Part shown: piece after piece, positions 18,601-25,604 of the stretch
How positions within the stretch are numbered: the stretch's first letter is position 1
Layout of the letters: the number at the start of each line of letters is the position of its first letter
NCBI GenBank assembly: GCA_964455395.1
Contig: CAYVWB010000006.1
Span: 1 to 64,000 of the forward strand
DNA from: CAYVWB01 sp964455395
GTDB lineage: Bacteria > Desulfobacterota > Desulfovibrionia > Desulfovibrionales > Desulfovibrionaceae
Length of the DNA: 64,000 bases
Reading direction: 5' to 3'
Position numbers and translations under genes: made by a program
Notes under the pieces: generated by a model
The model's database searches: none
Told to the model about the DNA's origin: nothing
What the model saw: only the letters and a program-made list of their open reading frames with translations

Positions 18601-19255
18601 CTGCCACCCCTTGCTGCCCTTCCGTCGGGAGATAACCCGCCTGCAGCTGAACACCTTGGCCGACTGCGCCGAGCTGGCCCCCGGGACCCAGGTGAGCGCA
18701 CCCGCCCTGGTGACCTCCAAAAAGGAGATCATCACCAAGCGCGGCGACAAGATGGCCTTTCTCGGCGTGGAAGACCTCACCGGGCACGGCGAAGTCATCT
18801 GCTTCAGCGAGCCGTGGCGCGTGGTCAAACCCTTGGTGGAGTCGGACAAGCCCTTGCTCATCAAAGGCCAGATCGCCGAGCCCCGCGGCGAAGACGCCGA
18901 GGAAGGCGGCCCCAGGCTCGCCAAGATACTGGTGGAGTCCATCAGCTACCTTACCGAGGTGATGGCGGACAGCGACCTCCCTGTGACCTTGCGGTTGCCT
19001 AGCACCGTGCTGGAGCACGGCGGCCTGGAGGGATTGCGCCGGCTGGTGCAGGCGCACCCGGGGCCCTCCGCCATCGACCTGCATGTCCACTATCCGGACG
19101 CTGTCTGCCTGCTCAAGCTCGGTCCCGGCTGCCGCGTGCTCTCCTCCCCGCAGTTCTGGAAAGCCGTGGACGCTTTCTTCGCTGAAGCAACCCGCGCTTC
19201 CACCCATGCGCCCCACCCACGCGCCGCGTCGCAAGGACACACCGCCCATGCCTGA
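15698..19255 (+). CDS. dnaE: DNA polymerase III alpha subunit
   Basis: This 1185-residue replicative polymerase catalytic subunit has an N-terminal PHP domain (HLHCH at 6-10), then palm, thumb and fingers with PGRGSAAGS. The catalytic acid pair PDIDVDF has Asp402 and Asp404, matching Asp401/Asp403 of the E. coli enzyme. A KFDFLGL motif carries the third acid. The C-terminal part holds the helix-hairpin-helix, OB-fold and tail regions. The frame is open far upstream through pgm sequence, but the ATG at 15698 gives the standard MADFVHLH start. The last 8 bases overlap queD. Confidence 0.97.
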   Translation: MADFVHLHCHTEFSLLDGAIRIKDLCAKAKEHGAPAAAITDHGNLYGALNFYQEARKQGVKPILGCEVYVAHHRHDDRESREAKQRYHLILLAQNLTGWSNLVKLVSHGALHGFYHKPRVDKELLDRHNEGLVALSACLAGQIPRALEHGLEDEAFALAGEYGEIFKDRFFLEIQANDLPEQAQRNRQLHELAKRVNIPLVATNDCHYLNAGDVDAHDILLCIQTAKTVDDPGRMRFDTRDLYYKSPEEMAAHFRELPEALTNTVRIAEMIDDIEIDLKSLHFPIYELPEGKSIHEEFQELCREGLQERLEKAPYPVTPTEYAERLQTEMDIIGDMGFESYFLIVQDFINWAKDNRIPVGPGRGSAAGSLVAWALKITNIDPLPYNLLFERFLNNERVSMPDIDVDFCERRRGEVIKYVTDKYGADSVAQITTFGTMKAKAVVRDVGRALGLSFGETDKIAKLIPEDLKMTIDKALQQEPELTVLMDEDPRVKRLIDVSRTLEGLSRHASTHAAGVVIGDKPLDEYLPLYRGKKDEVVTQFDMKMVEKIGLIKFDFLGLRTMTVVQDTLDLIERSGQTPPDLDALDLDGADDDQETYKAIYCKGDTDGVFQVESSGMRKYLRMLKPSCFDDLIAMLALYRPGPLNSGMVDEFIKRKHGEIPVTYPLPSLEETLKPTYGVIVYQEQVMKIAQVVANYTLGGADLLRRAMGKKIAEAMAEERVKFVAGAKENDIAEKKANEIFDLMEQFAAYGFNKSHSAAYALISYYTAYLKTHHKAEFMAALMTSELSNQDKLLKYINACRDMGLEVAPPDVNVGRREFNVSEGKVIYGLGGVKNVGDEAIHEIVREREANGPYASFLDLASRINLRKVTKRVFENLIKAGACDSLFGEGLPVTRQGLHASLDQVVARAQKRAKDRDSGQTSLFALAPEAEPAMVPGVGFDCEEQTMEEWSDEAKAGFEKDALGFYLTCHPLLPFRREITRLQLNTLADCAELAPGTQVSAPALVTSKKEIITKRGDKMAFLGVEDLTGHGEVICFSEPWRVVKPLVESDKPLLIKGQIAEPRGEDAEEGGPRLAKILVESISYLTEVMADSDLPVTLRLPSTVLEHGGLEGLRRLVQAHPGPSAIDLHVHYPDAVCLLKLGPGCRVLSSPQFWKAVDAFFAEATRASTHAPHPRAASQGHTAHA

Positions 19256-19634
19256 AGGCCTCTACCAACTCACCATCCGCGAAGCGTTCTCCGCCTCCCA
19301 CTGCCTGCGCCATTACGGCGGCAAGTGCGAAGCCCTGCATGGCCACAACTTCGACGTGGAGGCGACAGTGCAAGGCCGCAAGCTGGACCCCAAAATCCAC
19401 ATCCTGATGGATTTCAAGGAGCTGCGAACCTTGCTGAAAGAGACGCTCGCGCCGCTGGACCACGCCCATCTCAACGATTTGCCCGCTTTTCTGGAGCGGA
19501 ACCCTTCCTCCGAGAATCTGGCGCAGTTCGTGTACGAAGGTCTTGCTGCGCGGCTTGCCGGCACAGACGCCGAGCTCGTCAGCGTCACGGTCAGCGAAAA
19601 GCCGGGCCAGTCCGCCACGTACCGTCTGGGGTGA
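19248..19634 (+). CDS. queD: 6-carboxy-5,6,7,8-tetrahydropterin synthase (QueD)
   Basis: This 128-residue enzyme of the PTPS/QueD family makes the second intermediate of queuosine (7-deazaguanine) synthesis. Zinc ligands are His18, His31 and His33 (SASH and HGH). The catalytic cysteine is Cys27 in GGKCEALHGHN. A DHAHLND motif and a late Glu in SSENLA complete the active site. The ATG at 19248 overlaps the end of dnaE and has AAGGA at 19232-19236. No other queuosine gene is in the window. Confidence 0.92.
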   Translation: MPEGLYQLTIREAFSASHCLRHYGGKCEALHGHNFDVEATVQGRKLDPKIHILMDFKELRTLLKETLAPLDHAHLNDLPAFLERNPSSENLAQFVYEGLAARLAGTDAELVSVTVSEKPGQSATYRLG

Positions 19635-19677
19635 GCCGGGACGCCAGCCTCTTCCCGCGAGGCGTTCCCCTCCGCTG

Positions 19678-20010
19678 TCAGACCACGTTTCTGGCGACCA
19701 ATGTGCGGACCACCGCGCCGCCTGCGGTCAGCACGACGCCGAACAGCAGGGCCTCGGGAAGCCATTTGGCGAAGCCGATCACGAAAATCGGAGCGCCCAC
19801 AGCCACCATGCCGATCCAAGCGCCCATCCAGCGCGCCTTGTACTCCCGCCCCAAGCGTTTGTAATGGAACCGCTGCATCGAGACGCCGAAAAGACATATC
19901 GCCACCGCCACGATCATTACCAGCAGCGCGCCCTCCTCCGACAGCGCCGCAGCTGACGCGCCATTCATCACACCCACGATGCAGACGCCAATCGCGATGA
20001 GAAAATCCAT
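19678..20010 (-). CDS. Small membrane protein, unknown function
   Basis: This 110-residue protein has about three membrane helices (roughly 3-22, 27-45 and 61-100 as one or two helices) and a basic loop near residues 46-60. No family is recognised. AAGGAGGT lies seven bases before the ATG, so the start is firm. It is convergent with queD, whose stop is 43 bases away. The AT-rich DNA upstream may hold its promoter. Confidence 0.72.
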   Translation of the reverse strand: MDFLIAIGVCIVGVMNGASAAALSEEGALLVMIVAVAICLFGVSMQRFHYKRLGREYKARWMGAWIGMVAVGAPIFVIGFAKWLPEALLFGVVLTAGGAVVRTLVARNVV

Positions 20011-20456
20011 GTCGCACCTCCTTATCTTGTTCTTTGTCTGTCTCTATTTTTTTCATGTTCCATGATTATTGCATGCATGTTTCAATATTAAAATCGGTCA
20101 AAAATTTTTCCAACGCTGCCCAAACCAGCACAGCGCTTCGAAATACGTGACATTATATCAAGCGCCGTCGCCTCCCGGGTCGAGCGTCTGCGGCATGGCG
20201 CGTGTGAGGACCGGCTGATTCGTGCGGTCGCGTCCATCCCGGGAGACCAGACCCGGCGGCGCGTCGACCCCCCGTAAAGTTCTTCCCGCAACACGCCGAA
20301 CCACTCTGCAAGGGCGTCCCTCCTTGCGCGAAGGCTTTACCTCCGTGCGCGCTTTGGGTAAGTCTTAGCAAAGGCGTTAGATTTCGGTCGCCTCGTGGCG
20401 TCATTCAGGGGAAGGAATGTCTCGTCGGCGGCGAGAGGAAACGGCGAAGGATTGCT
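20011..20456. other. Intergenic region with several inverted repeats, upstream of dtd
   Basis: This 446-base gap lies between divergent genes. The first 140 bases are AT-rich; the rest is GC-rich and can fold in several ways. CTCCCGGG at 20172-20179 pairs with CCCGGGAG at 20238-20245. GGGTCGA at 20177-20183 pairs with TCGACCC at 20264-20270. A weak promoter, TTTACC (20336-20341) with TAAGTC (20359-20364) at 17-base spacing, may serve dtd. I found no match to RNase P, tmRNA or signal recognition particle RNA signatures. Confidence 0.4.
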
Positions 20457-20930
20457 ATGCGACTGGTCGCGCAGCGCGTCCGGGAGGCGCGCGTCACCGT
20501 GGAGCGTGAAACCGTGGCGACCGTGGGCGAAGGGCTCGCGGTGCTGGTGGGGTTCGGCCGTGAAGACGACGCGGCCTTGCCCACGCGTGCGGTGTGGTCC
20601 ACGCTTCTGGACAAGCTCGTCCACATGCGCGTCTTTCCCGCGCTGGAGCAGCCGACGAAGCTGGACCGCTCCTTGACGGACGTGGGCGGCGAGCTGCTGC
20701 TCGTCTCGCAGTTCACGCTCTATGCGGACTGCCGACGGGGCAGACGACCTTCCTTCACGCCGGCGGCCCCGCCGGAAACGGCTGCGCCGCTTTTCTCGCA
20801 GTTCGTGGAAGACGCCCGGACCCGGCTGCCGGGCAAGGTGGCGCAAGGCGTGTTCGCCGCCTCCATGGAGCTTTCCCTGACGAACTGGGGACCGTTGACC
20901 ATCATCCTGGACAGCGAGGCCTTCGCATGA
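20457..20930 (+). CDS. dtd: D-aminoacyl-tRNA deacylase
   Basis: This 157-residue proofreading enzyme hydrolyses D-amino acids wrongly attached to tRNA. The family motif SQFTLYAD starts at Ser84, with the active-site Thr in it. The cross-subunit Gly-Pro motif is present as NWGPLT at 143-148; most family members have a small polar residue where Trp is here. CGAAGG precedes the ATG by six bases. The stop overlaps the start of the next gene (ATGA), so translation is probably coupled to the phosphatase that follows. Confidence 0.94.
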   Translation: MRLVAQRVREARVTVERETVATVGEGLAVLVGFGREDDAALPTRAVWSTLLDKLVHMRVFPALEQPTKLDRSLTDVGGELLLVSQFTLYADCRRGRRPSFTPAAPPETAAPLFSQFVEDARTRLPGKVAQGVFAASMELSLTNWGPLTIILDSEAFA

Positions 20931-22150
20931 GCCCCTCCGACGCCGCCGCCGGGGACGCCCACTGCCCGGTTCTGCCATTGGAGCCCACGTCGCCCAACGC
21001 GGTGCGGGTGCTGGTGGTGGACGATTCCCGCACCATGCGCCAGGCTCTGGAGCGAATTCTCGCCCAGGACTACGTGGTGCGCACCGCCATCGACGGCCAG
21101 GCCGCCATCGACGTCTTCCGACACTACCAGCCGGACGTGGTGCTGCTGGACATCAACATGCCCCGCGTGGACGGCTTCGGCGTCATCGACTACATCCGCC
21201 GCGGCGAACGCGCCACGGACGTCTTCATCATCGTGCTCACGGCGGAAGAAGCCAAGGATGTGAAACCCAAAGCGCTGAACATGGGCGCCAACGACTTTCT
21301 GCTGAAACCCTTCGACAATGTGGAGCTCGCCGCCCGCGTGGGCGTGGCGGCGCGGCAAGTGCTGCTGACCCGGGACCTGCGCCGCTCCATGGCCCAAAGC
21401 CGCAAGGAGCTGGCCATGGTCTCCAGCCTGCAGACGCGGCTGTTGCCCCGCACCAGCCCCTACCTGCAGGGTGTGCAGGTGCAGAGCCTCTACCGACCTT
21501 CCGGCCAGGCCAGCGGCGACTACTACGACTTCTTCACCCTGGACCGGGACCACATCCGCCTGGTGGTGGCGGACGTCTCCGGACACGGCGCGCGCGCCGC
21601 CTTCCTCATGGCCATCGTGCGCACCCTCTTCCGCATGTCCCAGCGCCACTACCTGGGTCTGGTCGAGACCATGACCGCCATCAACACCCACCTCACCGAG
21701 ATCATCGGCGACGAAAGCGACTTCATCACCGCGTTCGCAGCGGATCTGGATTTTCGCGCCAAAGAGCTGCGCTACGTCAACGCCGGCCACTGCCCCGGTC
21801 TTGCGCGCACCGGCGCTGGCGTTGTCCACCGGCTCCACGCCACGGCGCCGCTCATGGGTTTTTTCCCCATCCAGTTCTCGGAAACCGCCATCGCATTCGA
21901 ACCCGACGATCAGCTCTTCCTCTTCACCGATGGTTTCTACGAGTGGGAGTACAATCCCGGCGAGCTCTTCGAACTGGATCTCTTCCTGGATCTGGCGGAG
22001 CGCGCCTTCGATGTGGAAGGCGACTACCTCGAAAACCTCATGAGCGTCCTCTTCGGCGCGGGGCAGACGCCCCCACGGTTCCGTGACGACCTGACCGCCT
22101 TGTGGATTCGTGCGGAACAGGACGCTTCCCGGGAGGCCCCGGATGGTTGA
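20927..22150 (+). CDS. Response regulator with SpoIIE/RsbU-type PP2C phosphatase output
   Basis: This 407-residue protein joins two signalling domains. Residues about 25-140 are a receiver domain with LVVDDSRTMR, the phospho-acceptor Asp75 in LLDINMP, and a Lys in the LKPFD turn. After a short helical linker, residues about 185-400 form a PP2C/SpoIIE serine phosphatase with SGDYYDFF, DVSGHGA and a late DGFYEWE holding metal-binding aspartates. Such proteins dephosphorylate a STAS antagonist and so switch an anti-sigma kinase. The kinase and antagonist genes follow directly: this gene overlaps dtd by 4 bases and the kinase gene by 8. Confidence 0.93.
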   Translation: MSPSDAAAGDAHCPVLPLEPTSPNAVRVLVVDDSRTMRQALERILAQDYVVRTAIDGQAAIDVFRHYQPDVVLLDINMPRVDGFGVIDYIRRGERATDVFIIVLTAEEAKDVKPKALNMGANDFLLKPFDNVELAARVGVAARQVLLTRDLRRSMAQSRKELAMVSSLQTRLLPRTSPYLQGVQVQSLYRPSGQASGDYYDFFTLDRDHIRLVVADVSGHGARAAFLMAIVRTLFRMSQRHYLGLVETMTAINTHLTEIIGDESDFITAFAADLDFRAKELRYVNAGHCPGLARTGAGVVHRLHATAPLMGFFPIQFSETAIAFEPDDQLFLFTDGFYEWEYNPGELFELDLFLDLAERAFDVEGDYLENLMSVLFGAGQTPPRFRDDLTALWIRAEQDASREAPDG

Positions 22151-22610
22151 AACCCGCCAGTGCGACGAACGCATCCAGACCTACGTGCTGCGCGCCCAAG
22201 CCAGCCCCGTGGCCAGCCGCAGGCTCTCCAAAGCCGTGGTGTGCATCCTCTCGGACGCCGTCATGGACAAGGACCTCCTCTACAATCTGGACCTCGTTCT
22301 TTCGGAAGCGTGCGCCAACGTGGTGCGCCACGCCTATGCCGAGAAACCCTTCCACCCGGAGCAGCAGCTGGAGATAACCCTGACTCTGCGCGAAGGCGAA
22401 CAGCTGGAGATCGAGGTGGCCGACTGGGGCCGCGGCTTCCCGGTCTGGCCCATGGACATCAAGAACGCCAGCCCCGAAGCCGAGGGCGGCCGAGGCCTTT
22501 TCATCATGTCCGAGCTGGTGGACCACTTCGAGCTGCGCCAGCAAGACGGCAGAAACAGCGTCTTCATGACCTTGCGCGTTAAGGAGCGCCAATGGAACCT
22601 TTCCGCCTGA
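22143..22610 (+). CDS. RsbW/SpoIIAB-type anti-sigma-factor serine kinase
   Basis: This 155-residue GHKL-type ATPase is of the HATPase_c_2 family. The N box is in SEACANVVRHAY, with G boxes at DWGRGFP and GGRGLFIMSE. Such proteins bind a partner (a sigma factor or another target) and phosphorylate the STAS antagonist. The ATG at 22143 lies inside the end of the phosphatase gene; the frame is open a few codons earlier but without a better start. The 3' end overlaps the STAS gene by 19 bases. Confidence 0.9.
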   Translation: MVETRQCDERIQTYVLRAQASPVASRRLSKAVVCILSDAVMDKDLLYNLDLVLSEACANVVRHAYAEKPFHPEQQLEITLTLREGEQLEIEVADWGRGFPVWPMDIKNASPEAEGGRGLFIMSELVDHFELRQQDGRNSVFMTLRVKERQWNLSA

Positions 22611-22936
22611 TCTCGCGCGGGGGCGTCATCCGCGTCACCCTCTCCGGGGAGTTCGGTCTGGAAATCACCGAGCCCCTCAAGACTCGTCTCCACGAAGCCA
22701 TCCAGGACCCGACGTACCGCTTTGTGGTGGTGGATCTGGCGGACATCACCTTCATGGATTCCTCGGGCATCGGCTTCCTCGTGGCGTCCAACACCCGCAT
22801 CCACGCTCAAGGCAAGAAGATGTATCTTTTCAAGCCCAGCCAGCAGATCCGCCGCATCCTCGGCCTTGTCCAGTTGGAGTCGTTCTTCGATATCCTCGAT
22901 GACGACAAAGACCTTGCCTTGCTGGATTCGGAGTAA
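22592..22936 (+). CDS. STAS-domain anti-sigma factor antagonist
   Basis: This 114-residue single STAS domain is of the SpoIIAA/RsbV type. The phosphorylation loop is MDSSGIGF; Ser58 is the likely target, matching Ser58 of SpoIIAA. It starts within the kinase gene, after AAGGAG. With the two upstream genes it makes a complete partner-switching module. The target of the module is not visible; the FapA-like and mot genes downstream suggest motility, but this is inference. Confidence 0.92.
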   Translation: MEPFRLISRGGVIRVTLSGEFGLEITEPLKTRLHEAIQDPTYRFVVVDLADITFMDSSGIGFLVASNTRIHAQGKKMYLFKPSQQIRRILGLVQLESFFDILDDDKDLALLDSE

Positions 22937-22939
22937 CCC

Positions 22940-24067
22940 ATGGCTTTCTACCTGCGCTGCCATTTCGACCCCGACTTCGACCATACCCGGCTGACCCCCC
23001 ACGAAGGGGAGGGGGGCGACGTGGACCACTACGAGCTGGGCTACGTCCAGAACGTCGTGAAGGACCAGGTGCTCGCGGAGATCGTCCCTCTGGAAGAACA
23101 CACGGCTGCGCATGGCGGCGAACCGGAGGCGCGCTTCGTGTTGCAGGAGCCCCACCTCCCCGCCGGCAAGAATGTCCTGCCCCACCCTGAGAACCCGCGT
23201 CAGCTGATCGCCGCCGTCACGGGCTACGTTTTTTTCCACGAGGGCCTCATCCACGTCCACAACGTGCTCAACGTGCGCCGCGACGTGGACTTCCACACCG
23301 GCAACATCTCCTTCGTGGGGGACCTCGTCGTCCATGGCGGCGTCCGCAGCGGGTTCTCCATCAAAGGCCGCAACGTGCGCGTCATGGGTCCCATCGGCGG
23401 GGCCGAGGTGACGGCGCAGGGCTTCCTCCTTGCCGAAGGCGGCGTCAAAGGGCAAAAGAAGGCGACGCTGACGGCGGGACAAGACATCCGCTGCGCTTTC
23501 TGCGAAAACGCCAGGCTCACGGCGCGCCGCCATGTGCGGGTGGAGAGTTCGTCGCTGCATTGTGTCATCTATGCGGGCATGAAAGTGCTGGTGGGCGGTC
23601 GCCTGCAAGGGGGCGAGACCGTGGCCGGCGAATCCGTGGCCGTGGGCGAACAACTCGGCGGGGGCGTGGGCACGGTGACGCGTGTGCTGGTGGGCAAGAA
23701 CCCCAACGCCGTCCGCGCTGTGGAGCGCATCGAGATGGAGCTGGAAGAACTGGAGGAGCGCATCGCCTACTACGCCGAGCGGATGCAGCACGGCGCTGCT
23801 TCCGTACGGGAGTTCAGCCCCAAGAAGGAAGCCGCCGAACGCAAACGCCAGCTCTTGAAGGAGAAGCGCCTGCAGAAGCTCGGGGAGGTGGATCAGCACG
23901 GGCCGGGCAAGGCGCGCATCCTCGTGGCGGGGGTGGTGAAGCCCGGGCTGGAGGCCAGGCTGGGGGACGCGTCCTGTTACATCGATGAAACGCTGGGGCC
24001 CACGCGCTTCACCCTGAATGACGAGGGCGAAGTGGCGCTTGGCCCTTATACCGGCATAAAGAAGTAG
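22940..24067 (+). CDS. FapA-like protein (DUF342)
   Basis: This 375-residue protein is of the FapA/DUF342 family. The middle (about 110-230) is a run of short beta strands with repeated Gly and Val, as in a beta-helix. It is followed by a coiled coil of alternating Glu and Leu/Lys (about 245-305) and a small C-terminal beta domain. Family members are linked to flagellar assembly and polar landmarks. It starts 3 bases after the STAS gene and ends 6 bases before motA, so it sits between the signalling module and the motor genes. Confidence 0.85.
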   Translation: MAFYLRCHFDPDFDHTRLTPHEGEGGDVDHYELGYVQNVVKDQVLAEIVPLEEHTAAHGGEPEARFVLQEPHLPAGKNVLPHPENPRQLIAAVTGYVFFHEGLIHVHNVLNVRRDVDFHTGNISFVGDLVVHGGVRSGFSIKGRNVRVMGPIGGAEVTAQGFLLAEGGVKGQKKATLTAGQDIRCAFCENARLTARRHVRVESSSLHCVIYAGMKVLVGGRLQGGETVAGESVAVGEQLGGGVGTVTRVLVGKNPNAVRAVERIEMELEELEERIAYYAERMQHGAASVREFSPKKEAAERKRQLLKEKRLQKLGEVDQHGPGKARILVAGVVKPGLEARLGDASCYIDETLGPTRFTLNDEGEVALGPYTGIKK

Positions 24068-24073
24068 AGCCCC

Positions 24074-24829
24074 ATGGATATCGCTACTCTTATCGGCGTG
24101 CTCAGCGCCTTCGGCCTCATCGTGGGCGCCATCGCTTTGGGCGGCGGCATGGGGGGCTTCGTGGACCCGGCCTCCATCCTCATCGTGGTGGGCGGCACCT
24201 TCGCCGTGGCGTTCACCATGTTCCCCCTGAAGGTGGTGCTCAGCTCCTTCAAGGTCGCGATGAAGACCTTTCTGGGCTCCTCCCCGGATCCCGGCAAGAA
24301 CGTCCAGCAGCTGCTCCAGCTGGCGGACACCGCCCGTCGCGAGAGTCTCGTGGCGCTGGAGAAGGTCTCCGTCTCGGACCCCTTCATGGCCCGCGGCGTG
24401 CAACTGGTGGCGGACGGCGCCGAAGAATCCATCGTGCGTTCGGTGATGGAAGCGGAGATCCAGTCCATGCTCAAGCGCCACCGCATCGGGTACAATGTCT
24501 TCAAGGGCATGGGCACGTTCGCGCCGGCGTTCGGCATGATCGGCACGCTCATCGGTCTGGTGCGGATGCTGCAGAACCTGGACGACCCCTCCGCCATCGG
24601 TCCCGCCATGGCCGTGGCCTTGCTCACCACGTTCTACGGAGCCGTGCTCTCCAACGTGTTTTTCCTGCCCATGGCCAACAAGCTCTCCGAGCGTTCCGCC
24701 GAGGAAGCCCACCATATGGAGATCACCATGGAAGGCGTCCTCTCCATCCTCAACGGCGACCATCCCAACATCCTCAAGGAGAAGCTCGCCTCCTACCTGT
24801 CCCCGGGTCAGCGGGAGAAGAGCAAGTAA
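24074..24829 (+). CDS. motA: Flagellar motor stator protein MotA
   Basis: This 251-residue stator subunit has four membrane helices: two near the N-terminus (about 4-22 and 30-52) and two after the cytoplasmic loop (about 148-172 and 178-205). The cytoplasmic loop carries charged residues for torque on FliG. With MotB it forms the ion channel that drives rotation. motB follows after 3 bases. Confidence 0.95.
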   Translation: MDIATLIGVLSAFGLIVGAIALGGGMGGFVDPASILIVVGGTFAVAFTMFPLKVVLSSFKVAMKTFLGSSPDPGKNVQQLLQLADTARRESLVALEKVSVSDPFMARGVQLVADGAEESIVRSVMEAEIQSMLKRHRIGYNVFKGMGTFAPAFGMIGTLIGLVRMLQNLDDPSAIGPAMAVALLTTFYGAVLSNVFFLPMANKLSERSAEEAHHMEITMEGVLSILNGDHPNILKEKLASYLSPGQREKSK

Positions 24830-24832
24830 GCC

Positions 24833-25588
24833 ATGGCCAAGAAGAAGCAAGCCCTCCCGCCGCCGAAGAAGAAATCCAACGAGCCCCCCGTGGAGGAGGG
24901 CTTGCCCCTGTGGATGGCCACCTTCGCGGACATGGTGACGCTGCTGCTGTGCTTCTTCGTGCTGCTGCTCTCCTTCGCCAACCAGGACATCACCAAATTC
25001 AAGACGCTCATGGGTTCCATCAAGGACGCTTTCGGCGTGCAGATCGAACGACCGGACGCTCCTTACGCAGCGTTCTCCCCCACCAAGTTCGATCGACCGG
25101 AGATCAAGCTCGAACAACAGGAGCAAGCCACCCTCGCCATGGTCCAGCAACTCAAATCCCTGACGGAGACCCTGGACCTCACCAAAAGCGCCAAGATCAC
25201 CACGGACGACGAAGGCGTCATCATGCGCGTGCCCAACGACGAGCTGTTCCTCCCCGGCACGGCGGAGCTCAAGCCCACGGCGCAACAATACTTCCAAGCC
25301 GTGCTGCGCATTCTTGAAGACCACAACTACAACATCGTGGTGCGCGGCCACACGGACGACACCCCGGCAAGCGGCGCCCTCTACCCTTCCAACTGGGAAC
25401 TCTCCTCAGCGCGGGCCGCTTCGGCTCTGCGCGCACTGATTGAACAAGGCGGCGTGCCGCCCACCCGACTGAAAGCCGTCGGCTACGCGAACTCGCTGCC
25501 CCTGGTGCCCAACAACACCGAACTAAACCGCGCCGTGAACCGCCGCACCGAATTCTTCTTCCACCGGCCCGACACCCGGAGCTGGTGA
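24833..25588 (+). CDS. motB: Flagellar motor stator protein MotB
   Basis: This 251-residue protein has a basic N-terminus, one membrane helix at about 26-48 and a periplasmic OmpA-like peptidoglycan-binding domain (about 130-245) with RGHTDDTP. The channel aspartate is Asp33 in ADMVTLLL. It anchors the stator to the cell wall. It ends 16 bases before the glycosyltransferase gene. Confidence 0.95.
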   Translation: MAKKKQALPPPKKKSNEPPVEEGLPLWMATFADMVTLLLCFFVLLLSFANQDITKFKTLMGSIKDAFGVQIERPDAPYAAFSPTKFDRPEIKLEQQEQATLAMVQQLKSLTETLDLTKSAKITTDDEGVIMRVPNDELFLPGTAELKPTAQQYFQAVLRILEDHNYNIVVRGHTDDTPASGALYPSNWELSSARAASALRALIEQGGVPPTRLKAVGYANSLPLVPNNTELNRAVNRRTEFFFHRPDTRSW

Positions 25589-25604
25589 GGACGCCCCCCC
25601 GCCC

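Noticed and set aside
20088..20294. Minus-strand 68-codon frame upstream of dtd
   Set aside because: There is no ribosome binding site, and the composition looks like noncoding, foldable DNA.
22334..25351. A minus-strand reading frame of about 1000 codons opposite the STAS, FapA-like and mot genes
   Set aside because: The composition is rich in His, Glu and Gly, as produced by antisense reading of GC-rich genes; the plus-strand genes are certain.
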